From Botryococcus braunii (Eukaryota; Chlorophyta; Trebouxiophyceae): DNA of 64,000 nt. Position numbers and translations under genes: made by a program. The notes under the pieces were generated by a model that was not told the origin of the DNA, ran no database searches, and worked only from the letters and a program-made list of their open reading frames with translations. Positions 20,302-62,409 of the stretch are shown here, piece by piece. Position 1 is the stretch's first letter; every line of letters starts with the position of its first letter. The stretch spans positions 79,957 through 143,956 of the forward strand of contig KV908372.1 of the NCBI GenBank assembly GCA_002005505.1, given 5' to 3'.

Positions 20302-23091
20302 TGGATGTGTGAATAACGATTTGTGGTGAAACAGGACATTAACTGCGAACAGAGTGGGCTTGCTACGAAAATGCAATGTATGCCAGAGGATGCACACCCG
20401 GTGTTTCAAAAACAAGGGCTTAGCTGTTGAGGTGAGGGCTTTGTTGGGGCAGCTGCATATCGTGAGAGGCCCTGTTGCTGCGAGGCCAGCGGCATGAAAG
20501 TTGATGCAGGCAGACAAGTTGATCCAATGCAGGCAGAATTGTTGGCTGCGTACATGTATAGGAGGCTATGTAATCCGTCTTAATGTCCTTTCGGTTAGAG
20601 GACGTGGACAGGGGAGAAAAGGCAAGATGCGAAAGTGTAGCCTGGGAACCAGGACGGACTTTGGAGGGGGCCACAGGGACGGGGGAGGGGAAGGGGAGGG
20701 ATTGTTGGGAAATGGAAGAAAACGTGAGGAATCAGTTTGTTGTTTCTGACTGATTGTGGTTAGCTAGCCTGTACTATGCTCCATGGTCCCAGCATCAAGG
20801 TTCCTAAGGCTCTACAAGCATCTGAAGAACAATGGAAAGCAGCAATTGTTAGCTGCAAAGGCTTCAATTCCTGGTTGGCATTGTAGTGCACGAAGTTCGA
20901 GCTTGGACGTCAAAGAGGGCATCAAGAAAACCAGGTCGCTAGTTGTGTTCCTTTGTAACGGGTCCTTAACAGACAACCTACACACCACGAACGGCATACT
21001 GTAGTGTTGTCAGTCCAAGTACCATGGTCACCATCTGCCCTAGGTGGGGGCCCACAAGGTCTCATGGTTGCTGATACAAATGCGACTTTTGTCATTACGG
21101 GCTTGTGCCATCTCTTATCAACAGTGGGAACACTCTCATGGGACATTGGACTCACCAACGATGCACATCTGATTATACTATATCTTAGAACCCTTTAGTG
21201 GGCACGGAATTGGTGGGGATGGGGATGAGGGCTGGGTGGGTGTGGGGTTGGGGGAGACAGAGAAAAAAGTGTTGGTGTTCATCCCAGTGGTACCATGTGT
21301 AGACATGTGGATGCAGGTTTAATACGGGCCGCGGGCGTACAGCGCTGCATTTTTTCAACTTATGGTGTTTGTCCCGGTACCACCGAGATAAACACCAACA
21401 CTTTTTTCTTCATCTCTTAGCAGTAAGGCACGGGCTCAGTTTAGCTCTGTCCTGTTCAATTGCAGGCAGCCAAGAAGGAAGGACTGATGTTAAGGGGCGG
21501 AAAGGAAGGAGTCGACAAGCAGAAAGTGGGCACAAGTGGCCACATGTCGGGAGCTTTTGAGGCAGTCTCAGCTGTGGAAGGAATTCTCCCTTGCTCACAT
21601 CAGCCCTCCTCTGGGAACCCAGAGCCGCGTCTTCGTCCTTTTACCATCCTCCCTGATGAAATCTGCGGTGGTGGTGGGGGCACCAGCCTGGAGTCAACAA
21701 TAGCGAAACGCGGTCCTGAGGAGGTACTTCAGGCTGGCCCAGCTGAAAACCTCTGTCTTGGGGAGGCTTGTGGGCCTTCCATTTCCTTGCCCACAATACC
21801 TGTGGAAAGGTGCTCACAGCAGCCATGTGCTGCCTTTATTGAAGAAGCCGTTGGAGCTTCCATGGAATCTGACGCTACTCCGGCTGCCAATCTCGTTCAG
21901 CAGAGGGCTGCAGCAGGCATAGCAGCTGTGGGTGTCTTAGGCCCCTGCTCAACAAATCCGTCAGGTTCTTCCTTAGCTGGAGTGAAAGTATGGGCTACTT
22001 TACGCTCTGGGGAAATAGAAGTAGAGGCAGGATCCCTGCATGTTGCATGTGCTGATGCGTTAGTGCTTACTTCAACTCGAGTCCCTAAATCTGCTCTGCA
22101 AGGTGAGGGACATGACTCTGGGCCTGGGAAGGCAAGTATTATTGCATATGGGCAAGATGAGGTTGATCAAGCTGAGGTTAATGTCAGGCAGAACTCTTTC
22201 TTTCGGCCTGAAGGGGCTCAAGAGAATGATATCTACGACCACATGCACTCTCAGGAAGGGCTTGGGACCAGCCTTGTTGATGCCATCGTAAGCAGTCAAG
22301 CTCCACAGAGCAGAGAGGAGTATCTGGAGAGCGCCCTGCTTGCTGAGAGAGGTCCCTTCAAGTTGGCTAGTCAGCATTCTAGGACCTGGAGGGGAGTGGA
22401 AGAGAGGGAGAAGTTACGTTTGGGAGTAACTTTCTGTGCTGAGTTGTACAGTGCAAGCGATAGCAAGCTAACACCACATTACCGTATGGGTTTGGAACAG
22501 ACAGACCTTTCAGAATCTCCAGAGGTGCTTGGGGCCGAGCCCCTAAACACCTCGGGGTCTTCAAGGAGCACGACTGCTTTCAAAGTAAGAGGTGGAGTTG
22601 AACCATTAGCTGCCTTTGAAGTTTCAGAGGAACCATCCAGTGAGCATCCCATTGTGAGGGATGTTTTTGATCAGGAGATTTGTAATGTTGGGCATGCCGA
22701 CTACAGCAAAACGCCAAGGGCGGAATACTCAGAGTGTAAAGTTAGTGTTTCAGCACCAGTGTCGATGTTAGATCCTCCACGGTTGGGATGTACTGTGGAT
22801 AAGGGAGTGAAAAGAGGTGTTACACCTGTGATAGATGTTGCACGTGTGCTAGGCAGTGCCACAGTGGTCGCCACTAGCGATGGCGACCAAGAGGACGCTA
22901 TGCCTTCTAGCGAGACTCTCGCAAGCACATATGCAAATCACGCTGTGAAGCGTCATTCGGACCTTCGCACTGTCAAATCTGGGCTTTCGAAGAGTGATAT
23001 GTGTGCTTCTGATTGCATACGGGTCAAAGGTGGTGTCCACGCTAAAAGTCACAGGTGGTACAAAGTAGGCCGCAACTGGCGTGTTGCATGA
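19554..23091 (+). CDS. Unknown three-exon gene, about 611 aa
   Basis: Not recognised. Proposed exons are 19554-19694 (ATG at 19554), 19960-20028 and 21466-23091 (stop TGA). All three are phase 0 and flanked by AG and GT. The last exon is a 542-codon open frame, far beyond chance length in this window and the strongest evidence for coding. The product starts MSHRRAQSISGRLAAHPTDK. The second exon gives DVQDKHNAETQTWRGFHCKY. The long third exon is rich in Ser, Gly, Ala and Glu and looks largely disordered, with no obvious domain, and ends in a basic, aromatic tail (HRWYKVGRNWRVA). The donor after exon 1 (GTCTGC) is weak and extra exons may lie between 20029 and 21465, which also contains a GT microsatellite at 20207-20300. 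Exon 3 is more secure than exons 1 and 2. Confidence 0.55.
20207..20300. repeat. (GT)n microsatellite
   Basis: About 46 uninterrupted GT units, in the proposed second intron of the unknown gene. Confidence 0.95.
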
Positions 23092-24225
23092 AGCTATGTT
23101 ATCCTGATTTTCTCAAGGATACCCGCCTGGTGATTCCCTTTGTTGCCTCTTTGTCTTCGGAAGTTGCGGAATCTGCTGAGGTCATGGTGTCCAGCTACAC
23201 GAATGGAGTAATTTCAGCATGGACTTGGGCTTGGTAAAGAGGTCCGCGGGGGACCTGCTATCCCACTCATAACTGAGTTTGCTGTTCATTCTGTATGCTG
23301 GCCGAGGAAGTGTACATTTTTGCGCTGTACACGTTATTCGAAGACACATGTGCCCTTCCCTATGTTTGTGTATGCCACAGAGGAGAAATGCATAAACAAG
23401 AGAGTGGGGAGTAACCGAAAGGCACGAGAGTCAGGAACCAAGCGTAAAAAGTTGTAGGACAGCTTTGGCACACCCGCCTGGGCGACCAACTTGCAGGGCT
23501 AGCCCACAGTTATTGTTTCATGAATTGGTACTTCTAGAAGTACACAACGTCTTTCTACAAGCTAGTGAAAGCTTGTACTCGACATCGTAGTCTTGTACTC
23601 GATGGTTTGTCCTTGATGCATCCATATGGCTCAGAAAGGCCCGTCCATGTAGAAACTTTATGAGTCTACCTGGATAATTGATGAGAGCGTCTCTTTTGAG
23701 GTCGATCTTTCCTTCCCATCTTTCTGTCCCCAACATCTGGATCCCCCTTTTAAACCTCAATAACGATCTGCCTTTCCTATCTTACTGTCCCTGACGCATG
23801 GCTCCCCTTCCAGGCGTCAATAACAAGCGGTCAGGTGTGGCCGTCCAAGGGCGTCTGCATCACCGCATATGTGTCTGCTTCATGGCTAATCTGGTTTAGA
23901 TGGAAGGTTGACCTCAAATTTTGGGGACCCCTGTGAGGCAGAATGCCTTCGAACTGTGACTGCAGTAGACGCTTTTAGAAGTTCTACATTGGATGTCTCA
24001 ATCATGACAAACCGCATGCTCTGAAGATTGGAGGCTGAAGGAGTCCTGTGAGTTCTCCTGTAGGCAGCATCTGCATGGGATCCAGCGTATATTGTCTGAA
24101 GAGCTGCAAAGCAAGTCCACCCAATCGAGAATATAGCTGACTGATTCCCCTCTCCCAAGTACCGATATACCAAGCTACTCTCGAATGAGCTCCACAAGGG
24201 TCGGTGACATATGGGCTGGTGGAGC
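23092..24225. other. Intergenic, no supported gene
   Basis: Downstream of the unknown gene. Only short ORFs without motifs. A small imperfect duplication around 23700-23820 repeats CTTTCC.ATCTT.CTGTCCC and the C.TCAATAACG/A segment. Confidence 0.4.
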
Positions 24226-24398
24226 TATAACGACCAGGTTTCGTATCTGGGACCATCCTGGTCCCTCGTTGGAATCCTACTGACTGGGCGGTCTAAATGA
24301 GGCCACGTGCTACAAGGTGCGATGAAGGTGCCCTTGGCATTGCTCAGCGGTAGGGTTCGGACTGTGGACTTGGTCCGACAGTCGTTAAAAAAAAAAAA
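24226..24398. repeat. Diverged tRNA-like repeat, solo LTR or SINE-like, with A tail
   Basis: Colinear with 2214-2377: TATAACGACCAGG, GGTCCCTCG, GGAATCCTAC, GGCATTGCTCAGCGG, then a stem pairing ACTGT.GGAC with GTCCGACAGT. Instead of the expected TTACA end it finishes in a pure run of 12 A (24387-24398). The A-box-like and B-box-like positions of the other copy are partly kept. It may be a solo LTR of the same family or a retroposed copy. Confidence 0.5.
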
Positions 24399-24664
24399 CC
24401 TTGCGCATATCATCATATGGCTCTGTCAAGAAGACTCAGTCCCCTGCATGGGCGCAATGAGTCCTGCACTGGGAAGGTTGCCTCTGGAAACCCGTCTAGA
24501 ATCCTTAAAGCTGTCACCTTTTCCAGACTAGCATGGGACTCCTTCCGCTGTTCACCGCTGCATGCACGCCCATACCAGCATGCACCCTTGCACGCAGGTG
24601 GCCGCGGGTGTGCGCACGACAGCGATCACACACATGCGCGAGCATGCATGGACGAAAATGCGCG

Positions 24665-26190
<1,526 letters not shown>

Positions 26191-26192
26191 CT

Positions 26193-26430
<238 letters not shown>

Positions 26431-26757
26431 CCCCCCCCCTCTTTCTCTCCTCTCCCTCTCCCCCCCTTCTCTCTCTCCTATACCCTCTCCTCTCCCCCCC
26501 CCCTTGTCTCCTCCCCATCTTTCTTGCTTCTTGTTGTTCTCTTCCCTTTCACACATAATTTTGCCCGATCTATATATTTTTTTCACCTGCAGCTCTTCGG
26601 CTGTCGACACGTGACTATTGGGGCACTGCGGGCCTGAGACTGATATATTAACTTTTCTCTCTAAATCGGCCATATTAGTAATGTTTGAAGCCCTGTGCGG
26701 CCATTTTGGCGTTATAGAAAAAGGAAGCCCTCTGTCTCTCTCCCTCCCTCCCCCCGC

Positions 26758-26890
<133 letters not shown>

Positions 26891-27179
26891 CTTCCCTCTT
26901 ACTTCCTCTTCCCTCCAGGACCACACTATCTATGCACACTTCCACTATCATGCAATACTCCCCTACTTTTGCTATTCAGACCCAAACCAGCAGTTCACTA
27001 ACTTCTCATGGGATTCTACACCAGCCCCTTTACCCACCAGTTAAGATCCCTATTTTTAGGGGCCAGATTAAGTTTCACCACCATCTATCAATTCTCCAGC
27101 TTCCTGAACACCACCCAGGGTTTACGTTTGTCGTTACGCCTTACGATTGTCTGACAAAATCCCTCCCTCTCTCTCTCCC

Positions 27180-27437
<258 letters not shown>

Positions 27438-27976
27438 AAGGAAGATTGAAGGAACGCCATTTTGGCGTTACACAGCCAGAATCGACAACCCTGACGTAGT
27501 CCCGTCACGGACTCCCTTGCATTCGACCCGTACTTCCAAACGGTCAACTATCTCACTTCTCCATTAAACGGTAGTCCCCGTAATCGAGTCCCCCAAGGGC
27601 TTCTGTGGCAGACTGTCTTAACCCAGACGACGTAATAGAACGTTGTGTTCTATCTCCGAAGATCCGCCTCTTTGTTCATCATCGGAAGGTTGAAACTCAG
27701 AGTCTTGACTTCGCAAGGCCTAAACCGTTTCGTACCTAGGGGATCCGGGCGAGTGGTACTTCTGCACGTCGCGCTCCTGATCTTACCCTCTTTCAGGTTA
27801 TATTGTCTACATTTAATAGGATTTCGATAAAATCTTGACGGAAACGCTAGTGGATGGTGCACTGTCGTTCCTTCGTCTTGGCGGCGGCTAGTCTCTGGCC
27901 ACGGTAATTTACGTGCATTTTGTTGCTTAATTGTACAGAGTTTCCTACATTCCAGTCGAGCCACAGTTGCAACCGC
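27438..27976. other. Upstream region of KRR1
   Basis: About 540 bp with no exon seen. The motif GCCATTTTGGCGTTA at about 27456 also occurs at about 26700. The promoter of KRR1 should lie here, but no clear element was identified. Confidence 0.35.
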
Positions 27977-30920
<2,944 letters not shown>

Positions 30921-31318
30921 AAATCCATGTGCCGGTGTGCTTGAACCCTCCTACTTGCATGTATGCAAGCTCGATGTGTCATTGCTGAATACTAAAATCC
31001 CTGTGCAGGAATATGTAGGATTGCACGCCGGCATTGAAACAGCAATGATGATTGTGTAGATCATGAGCTAGAGTAGCTTGATCAAGCTACTTGAAAGAAA
31101 GAGTTTGGGTTCTTCGGATTAGGGAGAAACAGCTAGGTGGCATTGTCTGGTAAGGCAACACACATGCGCTGTCGAATAAAAGGCCGGCTCACTAATATAT
31201 TGATCGATTTCGCCGAGCCAAGAGGCCTGCCATAAGCCTGTAAAACCTCCCACGAAGTCACCCGACTCCTTTCGTTTGAAGCAGATGCCTACCAACTGGT
31301 TCCGGTGTCTTCAATAAC

Positions 31319-31355
31319 ATGATCACTTCAGATGGAGTTCAAGAAGATGATCACT

Positions 31356-31372
<17 letters not shown>
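31319..31372. repeat. Short tandem duplication at a stop codon
   Basis: ATGATCACTTCAGATGGAG occurs twice, 28 bp apart. The right copy contains the stop codon (minus strand) of the neighbouring gene; the left copy is just 3' of it. Confidence 0.8.
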
Positions 31373-34452
<3,080 letters not shown>

Positions 34453-34857
34453 CTGATTAGAGGAGTCAAAAAATATAAGACAAAGGTGAGGCACTCCCAG
34501 TGACTGACGGTATTAGCATGGTATTAGACGCCAACGAATGAATTAAGATCACGGTACCTTTACGCTGGCGCTACGGTGATTCGTAATCGGTCAGGACATT
34601 CTACCATTTTGTTACATCGAGAATGCACAGTGGCAGTAGAAGTACCACCCAGTAGGTAATTGCCTATCGTATCTAGTCCGAAGAAACGACAGATGGCTGA
34701 AAGACCACATACCCGAAAGCAGCATGTATGAGACCCGCTAGTCTGAGACCCCAAACGCCCAGAAGAGTCCTAGCAAAAGCGACTGGCAAATCAATAGAAG
34801 TTACTGCAAATTTCGAAACACATCATCCTAGCATGTTGCTCCCACCTGCAGCACTCC

Positions 34858-35454
34858 ATCGAAGGAACCTTGATCTCGCGGACAATCCTGACCCGCTTGC
34901 TTGCTCTTCTTCGGGCATTGCTGCCCGACATATAAAACGCCTGGTGTAACGAGGATACTTAAATTGACAACGAAAAGGTTTCCATCCACGCAGCAGCGGG
35001 ACTGGCCGCTGTGCGGCATCCTGAGGAGAATTCTGCGATAACCGACGCCCCAGCATATATGCGTCTAGAACAATGGACAACTCACAGTCGTTGATTGACA
35101 GCACTAGAAAGAAGTGTTACAGTTCCACAGTGTCCCTTCTTTGAGGGTAAGAAAACGATTACAGGATGAATTCCAGCTGAGTGCGCAGAATACTGGGACA
35201 GATCGTCCGTCTGCGTGTACAGCTCTTGCGTACTGCCTGTTTCTTCTCCGCGGGGCCGGGATTTCAAACCTGTTGCAGGGCTTGAAATGAAATGCACAAC
35301 ATATAACTGTGTAACGTGGTTTTTGAGTATGGTCATTTCTGTCAATGAATAGAGGCGTTTTCACGATGCTATTGCTTTTTGTCTCTTAGAACATTTATGA
35401 TCGAAAGGCAACCTTCTATGACACTATCTTTCGCTTAACCCTCGGATTTTGATC
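34858..35454. promoter_or_regulatory. Putative bidirectional promoter region of SPT16 and the plastid-protein gene
   Basis: SPT16 starts at 35455 (plus). The possible first exon of the plastid-protein gene starts at about 35104 (minus), leaving roughly 350 bp for both promoters. No TATA box or other element is clear; the assignment rests on arrangement only. Confidence 0.35.
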
Positions 35455-50941
<15,487 letters not shown>

Positions 50942-51539
50942 AGTTCAAATGCTGATGTCCATTGCATTTTCCTTCAAAAGGGGTTTGGTGTAATTGTATG
51001 TTTACTGGCATTGTTTTCACTGACCTTGGAGGTGGCTCTACCATTTGCACTTATATCAATGGTGATGGAGACATGGATATCACGGGAGACTACAAGAGTG
51101 GGGACCTTTGAGAGACGTTGGAACTGTTGCTGCTGTTGCCTTGGAGAGTATGGAAACTTGCTAGTATAATTTATCTTATCAAGCGCTGTGAAATCCAGCT
51201 GCAGATATAAAAGTGAGTGGCAACGCTACTGGTGTTGTGGGTTTCCATGAAGAGAGAGTGTTACAGCCTGGCTATCGCTGTTTATTACGACATTACGTGG
51301 TTGCAGAGGAAGTTGGACACTTGGGCACAGGCGCAAGTCATTAAATTGCGCCTCTTGTGATTTAGTAGCACGTGGCACGCGATAAGCGCGATGTATGGTT
51401 GTATGCGACATGTCAGTTTCTGTTATTAACTATAAGTGAATACCTTTTTGCCCACCACCGCCACCTCTGTGTGGGGGCGTGCACGAGAGAAGAGAGGGAG
51501 ACGAGGAGGAGAGGGAGGGGGAGGGAGGGAGGGAGGGAG

Positions 51540-51632
<93 letters not shown>

Positions 51633-52962
51633 GGGAGCGAGAAGTCATATGAGGTCTGTCAAGAGGCAACGAACTTGTAATCCATGGAATATGTGCAAGC
51701 GACATTTGAGAGCTTTTAAAAAACCTAGCCATCAGTTGAACATCACAATTAGATTTCCATATGAAAAGAAACTCTCTATGATGCAACACGCTTTAGCAAT
51801 AAATTGTACTCAAGTTTTACATGCGTGACACACTAATAAGCGCATACCTTTTGCCATAGCTCAAAATCATCATGTCTCACAAATCACCTCAATATGGTTG
51901 GGAGAGTCAATTATGCATCTGTGCTTTCTTGCAAAACTCGCATTCTGCCTTGCACTTGGAGGTGCAATTGCAACACCCACATTGGGCATCCAACCCGCTA
52001 CTTGTCCCAGCACCCCCTCATAGTTACAAACATTGGCGATGACGTTACATATACCACATGATTGATTCCTGTACCTACTTGCGCAAACCTCCATCCTGCC
52101 CCCCCCCCCCCCCAAAAAAAAAACAAGAAAACACAACCTTGCGCGCACGCACTCCCCCCCCCCCCCCCCCCCCCAAAAACACCAGCACGACCCAGAAAGG
52201 TAGGGGCAGTAGTGGAAACCAGCCATCTCACAGAACAGCCAAAGTATGGCTCCTGAAACACAATCCAAGCAGTCAATTGCAAAAGTCTGAAACTCCATTA
52301 GCTACTGTCATGCAAATCCCAGCACTGACACAGGAACACAGTAATGGAACACGCAACTGCTATCCCCGCAGAGTATGCAGCATCTGGAGCACTTTCCTTG
52401 AATTTATGTGGCTGACATGGACCACGCTACGAGTTGACCAACACATAGTTCCTGACTGAATTTAGTTACAACATCGTGCACATTACAACATCTCGATCTA
52501 TCCATCTGACAGGCAAACCCTCTTGATCATCACGTGACTATATGTCCTGAGACAGGGTCTCGATACTGAGTTATAACTGCAGAGGAACGCCGGGAGGGGG
52601 GGGGGGGGAGACCAAACCCTTGAACACGAGAGCTCACCAATTACCCATTACTTGCAGACGAGGCATCGACTACACAGGAAATCGAACAACAACTCGCAGT
52701 GCAACGAAGTGCGCAAGCAGCACAAACACAGGAGGGTAACACAGATTGGGAGGGCTTGCAGCAATGTTGTGCCTAGGATGATAGCACAGGAACGAATATT
52801 AATGAGATTTCGGACGCCTCCCTGACATGCGACCATTTGCTCATCCTCAACATGTCATTTGCCTCACAACTCATGCATGCCACATGTCATCGCCTCACCA
52901 CTCTTACATGGCAACAAAAACGTCATGCTGTTGCGAAGGAAATTCCAGGAAAGCAAATCCCG
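50942..52962. other. Convergent intergenic region between SPT16 and RBM25
   Basis: Holds the 3' ends of both genes. (GA)n at 51543-51628, and C-rich runs at about 52099-52112 and 52153-52174 followed by A-runs. AATAAA at 51799 (plus strand) is a possible polyadenylation signal, though far from the SPT16 stop. No other gene seen. Confidence 0.45.
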
Positions 52963-59106
<6,144 letters not shown>

Positions 59107-59133
59107 CTCAGTGTACGAAGCATCACTTTCTAA

Positions 59134-59490
59134 GCTGCAAACATGTATCTTTACATCAGCCGGCAGAATGCACTGTCGAGTTGCGACTCGCAACCTGCGA
59201 CTCCCGAGCCTCCACTGGTTTCGAAGGTTTTGCAAGTCGCAGTAACTGCAGGATCCAAGACATCACGTGTCCGCCTGTCATTGGCAGTTCCTTATCATAT
59301 GGCCGGTGACCTGTTTTGATAGTACGGTTCACGTGATTGTTTGGTGATATTACGGTTCACGTGACGTGACGTGAATCACGTCTACTCTCATAACACATAC
59401 CGGGGTTATATGATATAATCCAGATGTTCTCATCAACGTAATGTAGTATGTAGATGATGTCCTTAGTACATACTTGAAGAAGTCCGTTCA
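59134..59490 (-). promoter_or_regulatory. RBM25 upstream region with repeated CACGTG motifs
   Basis: CACGTG at 59330-59335 and 59358-59363, each preceded by GGTT, followed by ACGTGACGTGAATCACGTC. CACGTG/ACGTG is the classical plant G-box recognised by bHLH and bZIP factors; function here is inferred only. The 5' exon of RBM25 was not located. Confidence 0.4.
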
Positions 59491-59492
59491 CC

Positions 59493-59924
59493 TGTTTAAC
59501 ACCAGCAAGCAACTCACTCACTCTTTCACCTATCGGTTACTCCACCGATCTGCCGCTGCTCTTCGTGTGTAAACGCTTACATGACACCGCAGCCCCACTG
59601 CTTAACGCATAAGCAGCAAAAGTAAAGGTCTCTCGATGTCTTTGCCGTCTTTCTCTTTTACATAATTTTGTTGATTACCTGTTTCACACTAGCAAGCAAC
59701 TCACTCGCTCTTTCACCTATCGGTTATGCAACCGATCTGCCTGTTCAACCAACAGCATCACACATCACAATCAACACACTTGCTGGAAATAAGAAACAGC
59801 ACTATGTTTCTGTTCATCATTGTTCAACTGCAGGGAGTTTACTATTACTCACCGCTGCTCTTCGTGTGTAAACGCTTACACACCGCGCAGCCCCACTGCT
59901 TAACGCATAAGTAGCAAAAGTAAA
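59493..59924. repeat. Two partial repeat copies with an indel (A-B, A-insert-B)
   Basis: Block A: 59493-59554 and 59680-59741 (starts TGTTT.ACAC.AGCAAGC). Block B: 59554-59626 and 59853-59924 (GTGTGTAAACGCTTACA to AGCAAAAGTAAA). In copy 1 A and B touch; in copy 2 they are about 110 bp apart. The layout matches that at 1170-1958. Confidence 0.7.
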
Positions 59925-60099
59925 CTCCTGTAACCCACTGATATCATTTAGTATTTATAACTAATTGATCTTTCCTCCTTGCACTGATACAAAGGGGACT
60001 AAGCAACCAAAACACCTCAACCATTATCAAGCTGCGGGGCATACTCTCGATGTCGTCGCCGTACATGCATGCAGCTCACTCGTACATAGCACAGGCACA

Positions 60100-60640
60100 A
60101 CGAGCAACAGAGTTTCTCCAGACAAGCCCTCAAATGACACGCACTTACGACTCCAGGCAACTTATCACAAGTTTCAACTGTCTGAAGAGTCGTCAGTCGA
60201 TCTTCCCCTTCTAGCCTGATTGCGTGTTACGCCTAGTAGCCGATCACCGTGGAAACGTGTACTTTATCGCCACACCCTATGTGTGTGAAGTACACTCTCC
60301 AATCTTACGAGGGGCAGACTTATGCTGCCATTCTCCCTCATGTCCTAACGTCTACACACTCGTGGGAATCTCATCCTCGTTCGCCTAACTTCGCGGACGG
60401 AGATCTGTACTTGCTTGATGGTCTATGCCTTCTTTCAACTCCTTCTGTTGCACTGTGTACACTGCAGCATTTAAGTGTCCTGCTGCTGGCGTTTTCTTAC
60501 GCTACTCCATTGTTGGTTCAGTCAGCCAAGTGACGTGCCTAAGACAACAGTGTGCTCCTGAGTGAGCATACGTACATACGTACTCTGTACAGCCGGATCC
60601 GTACCTTAAGCTCACTCCAGACACAACTCGACCTTTACTG
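60100..60640. repeat. Dispersed repeat family, copy 2
   Basis: Diverged, colinear copy of 13513-14110, ending in GGATCCGTACCTTAAG. Non-coding. It sits directly downstream of the A-B repeats at 59493-59924, so both may belong to one element. Confidence 0.6.
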
Positions 60641-60853
60641 TTTTGATTATTCGTTACTTAGATGTTTTCCGTGAATGTTTACGGTCGTTTCAATTCCCCC
60701 CTTTGGGAAACAGTCTCGATGACACTATTTCGCAAGATCAAGAATGGGCACAGCCATGCTTATGGAGTAATGGGTTAAGACGTCTGATGATGTTTCAGGA
60801 CTTCAAGGAGAAGTACCCAAGACCCAAACAATATACGTCCGAGCTGCTATAAC

Positions 60854-61350
<497 letters not shown>

Positions 61351-61379
61351 TTTGCCCCCCTCCGCCCCCCCCCTCTCCC

Positions 61380-62278
61380 CTAGGGGCCTCGCCCCCTTTT
61401 ACCTCCGATGTGGGTGTTCTTTTAGTTCTGGGAACTAGGCCAGTTTTTGGTGCCTTGGTTGTATTCTTTGGCATGTATGACACAAGGCTTGGGAATTACA
61501 CATACTTCCCGTTTAGAGAACTCCCTATCCGAAAAAACAACAGCAACATATCATGATGCAGACTAAATGTGTCGTGATGTTAGGAGGACGGACGGGACCA
61601 GGGCACCCGGCCGGGACTGTCTCCAAAGGAGTGGAACTGCCTGTGGGTTACACTTAACTCATTAGAGCGGCAGAAGAGAACGGAGCCAGTACCTGCAAGT
61701 CTCAAAAGAATGATGCACACGCCAAGTTTGTGACACACATGGACGTGTTTCTCAACTTCCACGAATTACGAGAACATCACTATGAAGGTTGCCGTGAATC
61801 CCTGCAAAGGGTTCACGGAATACACAACTTCAATCAGAGAATGTCATAATGTGAGTGAGAACTGCAGTACGGAGGAACCGGGGCTGGGTTGGGCCCCGGG
61901 GGGGGGGGGGGGGGGCCGAAGGGCACTTGAGCAGCAGTTGCAGGAGCTCTACATCAACAGGTGACGTACGAAACCACCACTGTCTATGTTCACTGAATGC
62001 AAACAGGTCACACCCCTGATTGGCGAGTCCCAGGTACGTGTGTTAGTGTGCACATGTGTGTGTTTGTGTGCGTCCCCCCCCCCCCCCCCGGCCCCCGGGT
62101 CTTGGAGAGGGGTAGAGAGATTCGAGAGAGATTGAGCATAAACAAGAAGGTGCGATAGGCAAACAGTACATACACATGCACGCCCCCCCCCCCCCCACCA
62201 ACACACACACACACACACACACATACACACACACAGACAGAGAGAGAGCGGGAGGGGGGGGAGGGAGGGAGGGAGGGG

Positions 62279-62337
<59 letters not shown>

Positions 62338-62368
62338 GAGAGAGAGAGAGAGGAGAGAGGAGAGAGGG

Positions 62369-62409
<41 letters not shown>

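Noticed and set aside
20783..21004. Extra exon of the unknown gene between 20029 and 21465
   Set aside because: A protein-like stretch exists near 20800-20880, but it lacks a matching acceptor/donor pair in the required phase and ends in a stop.
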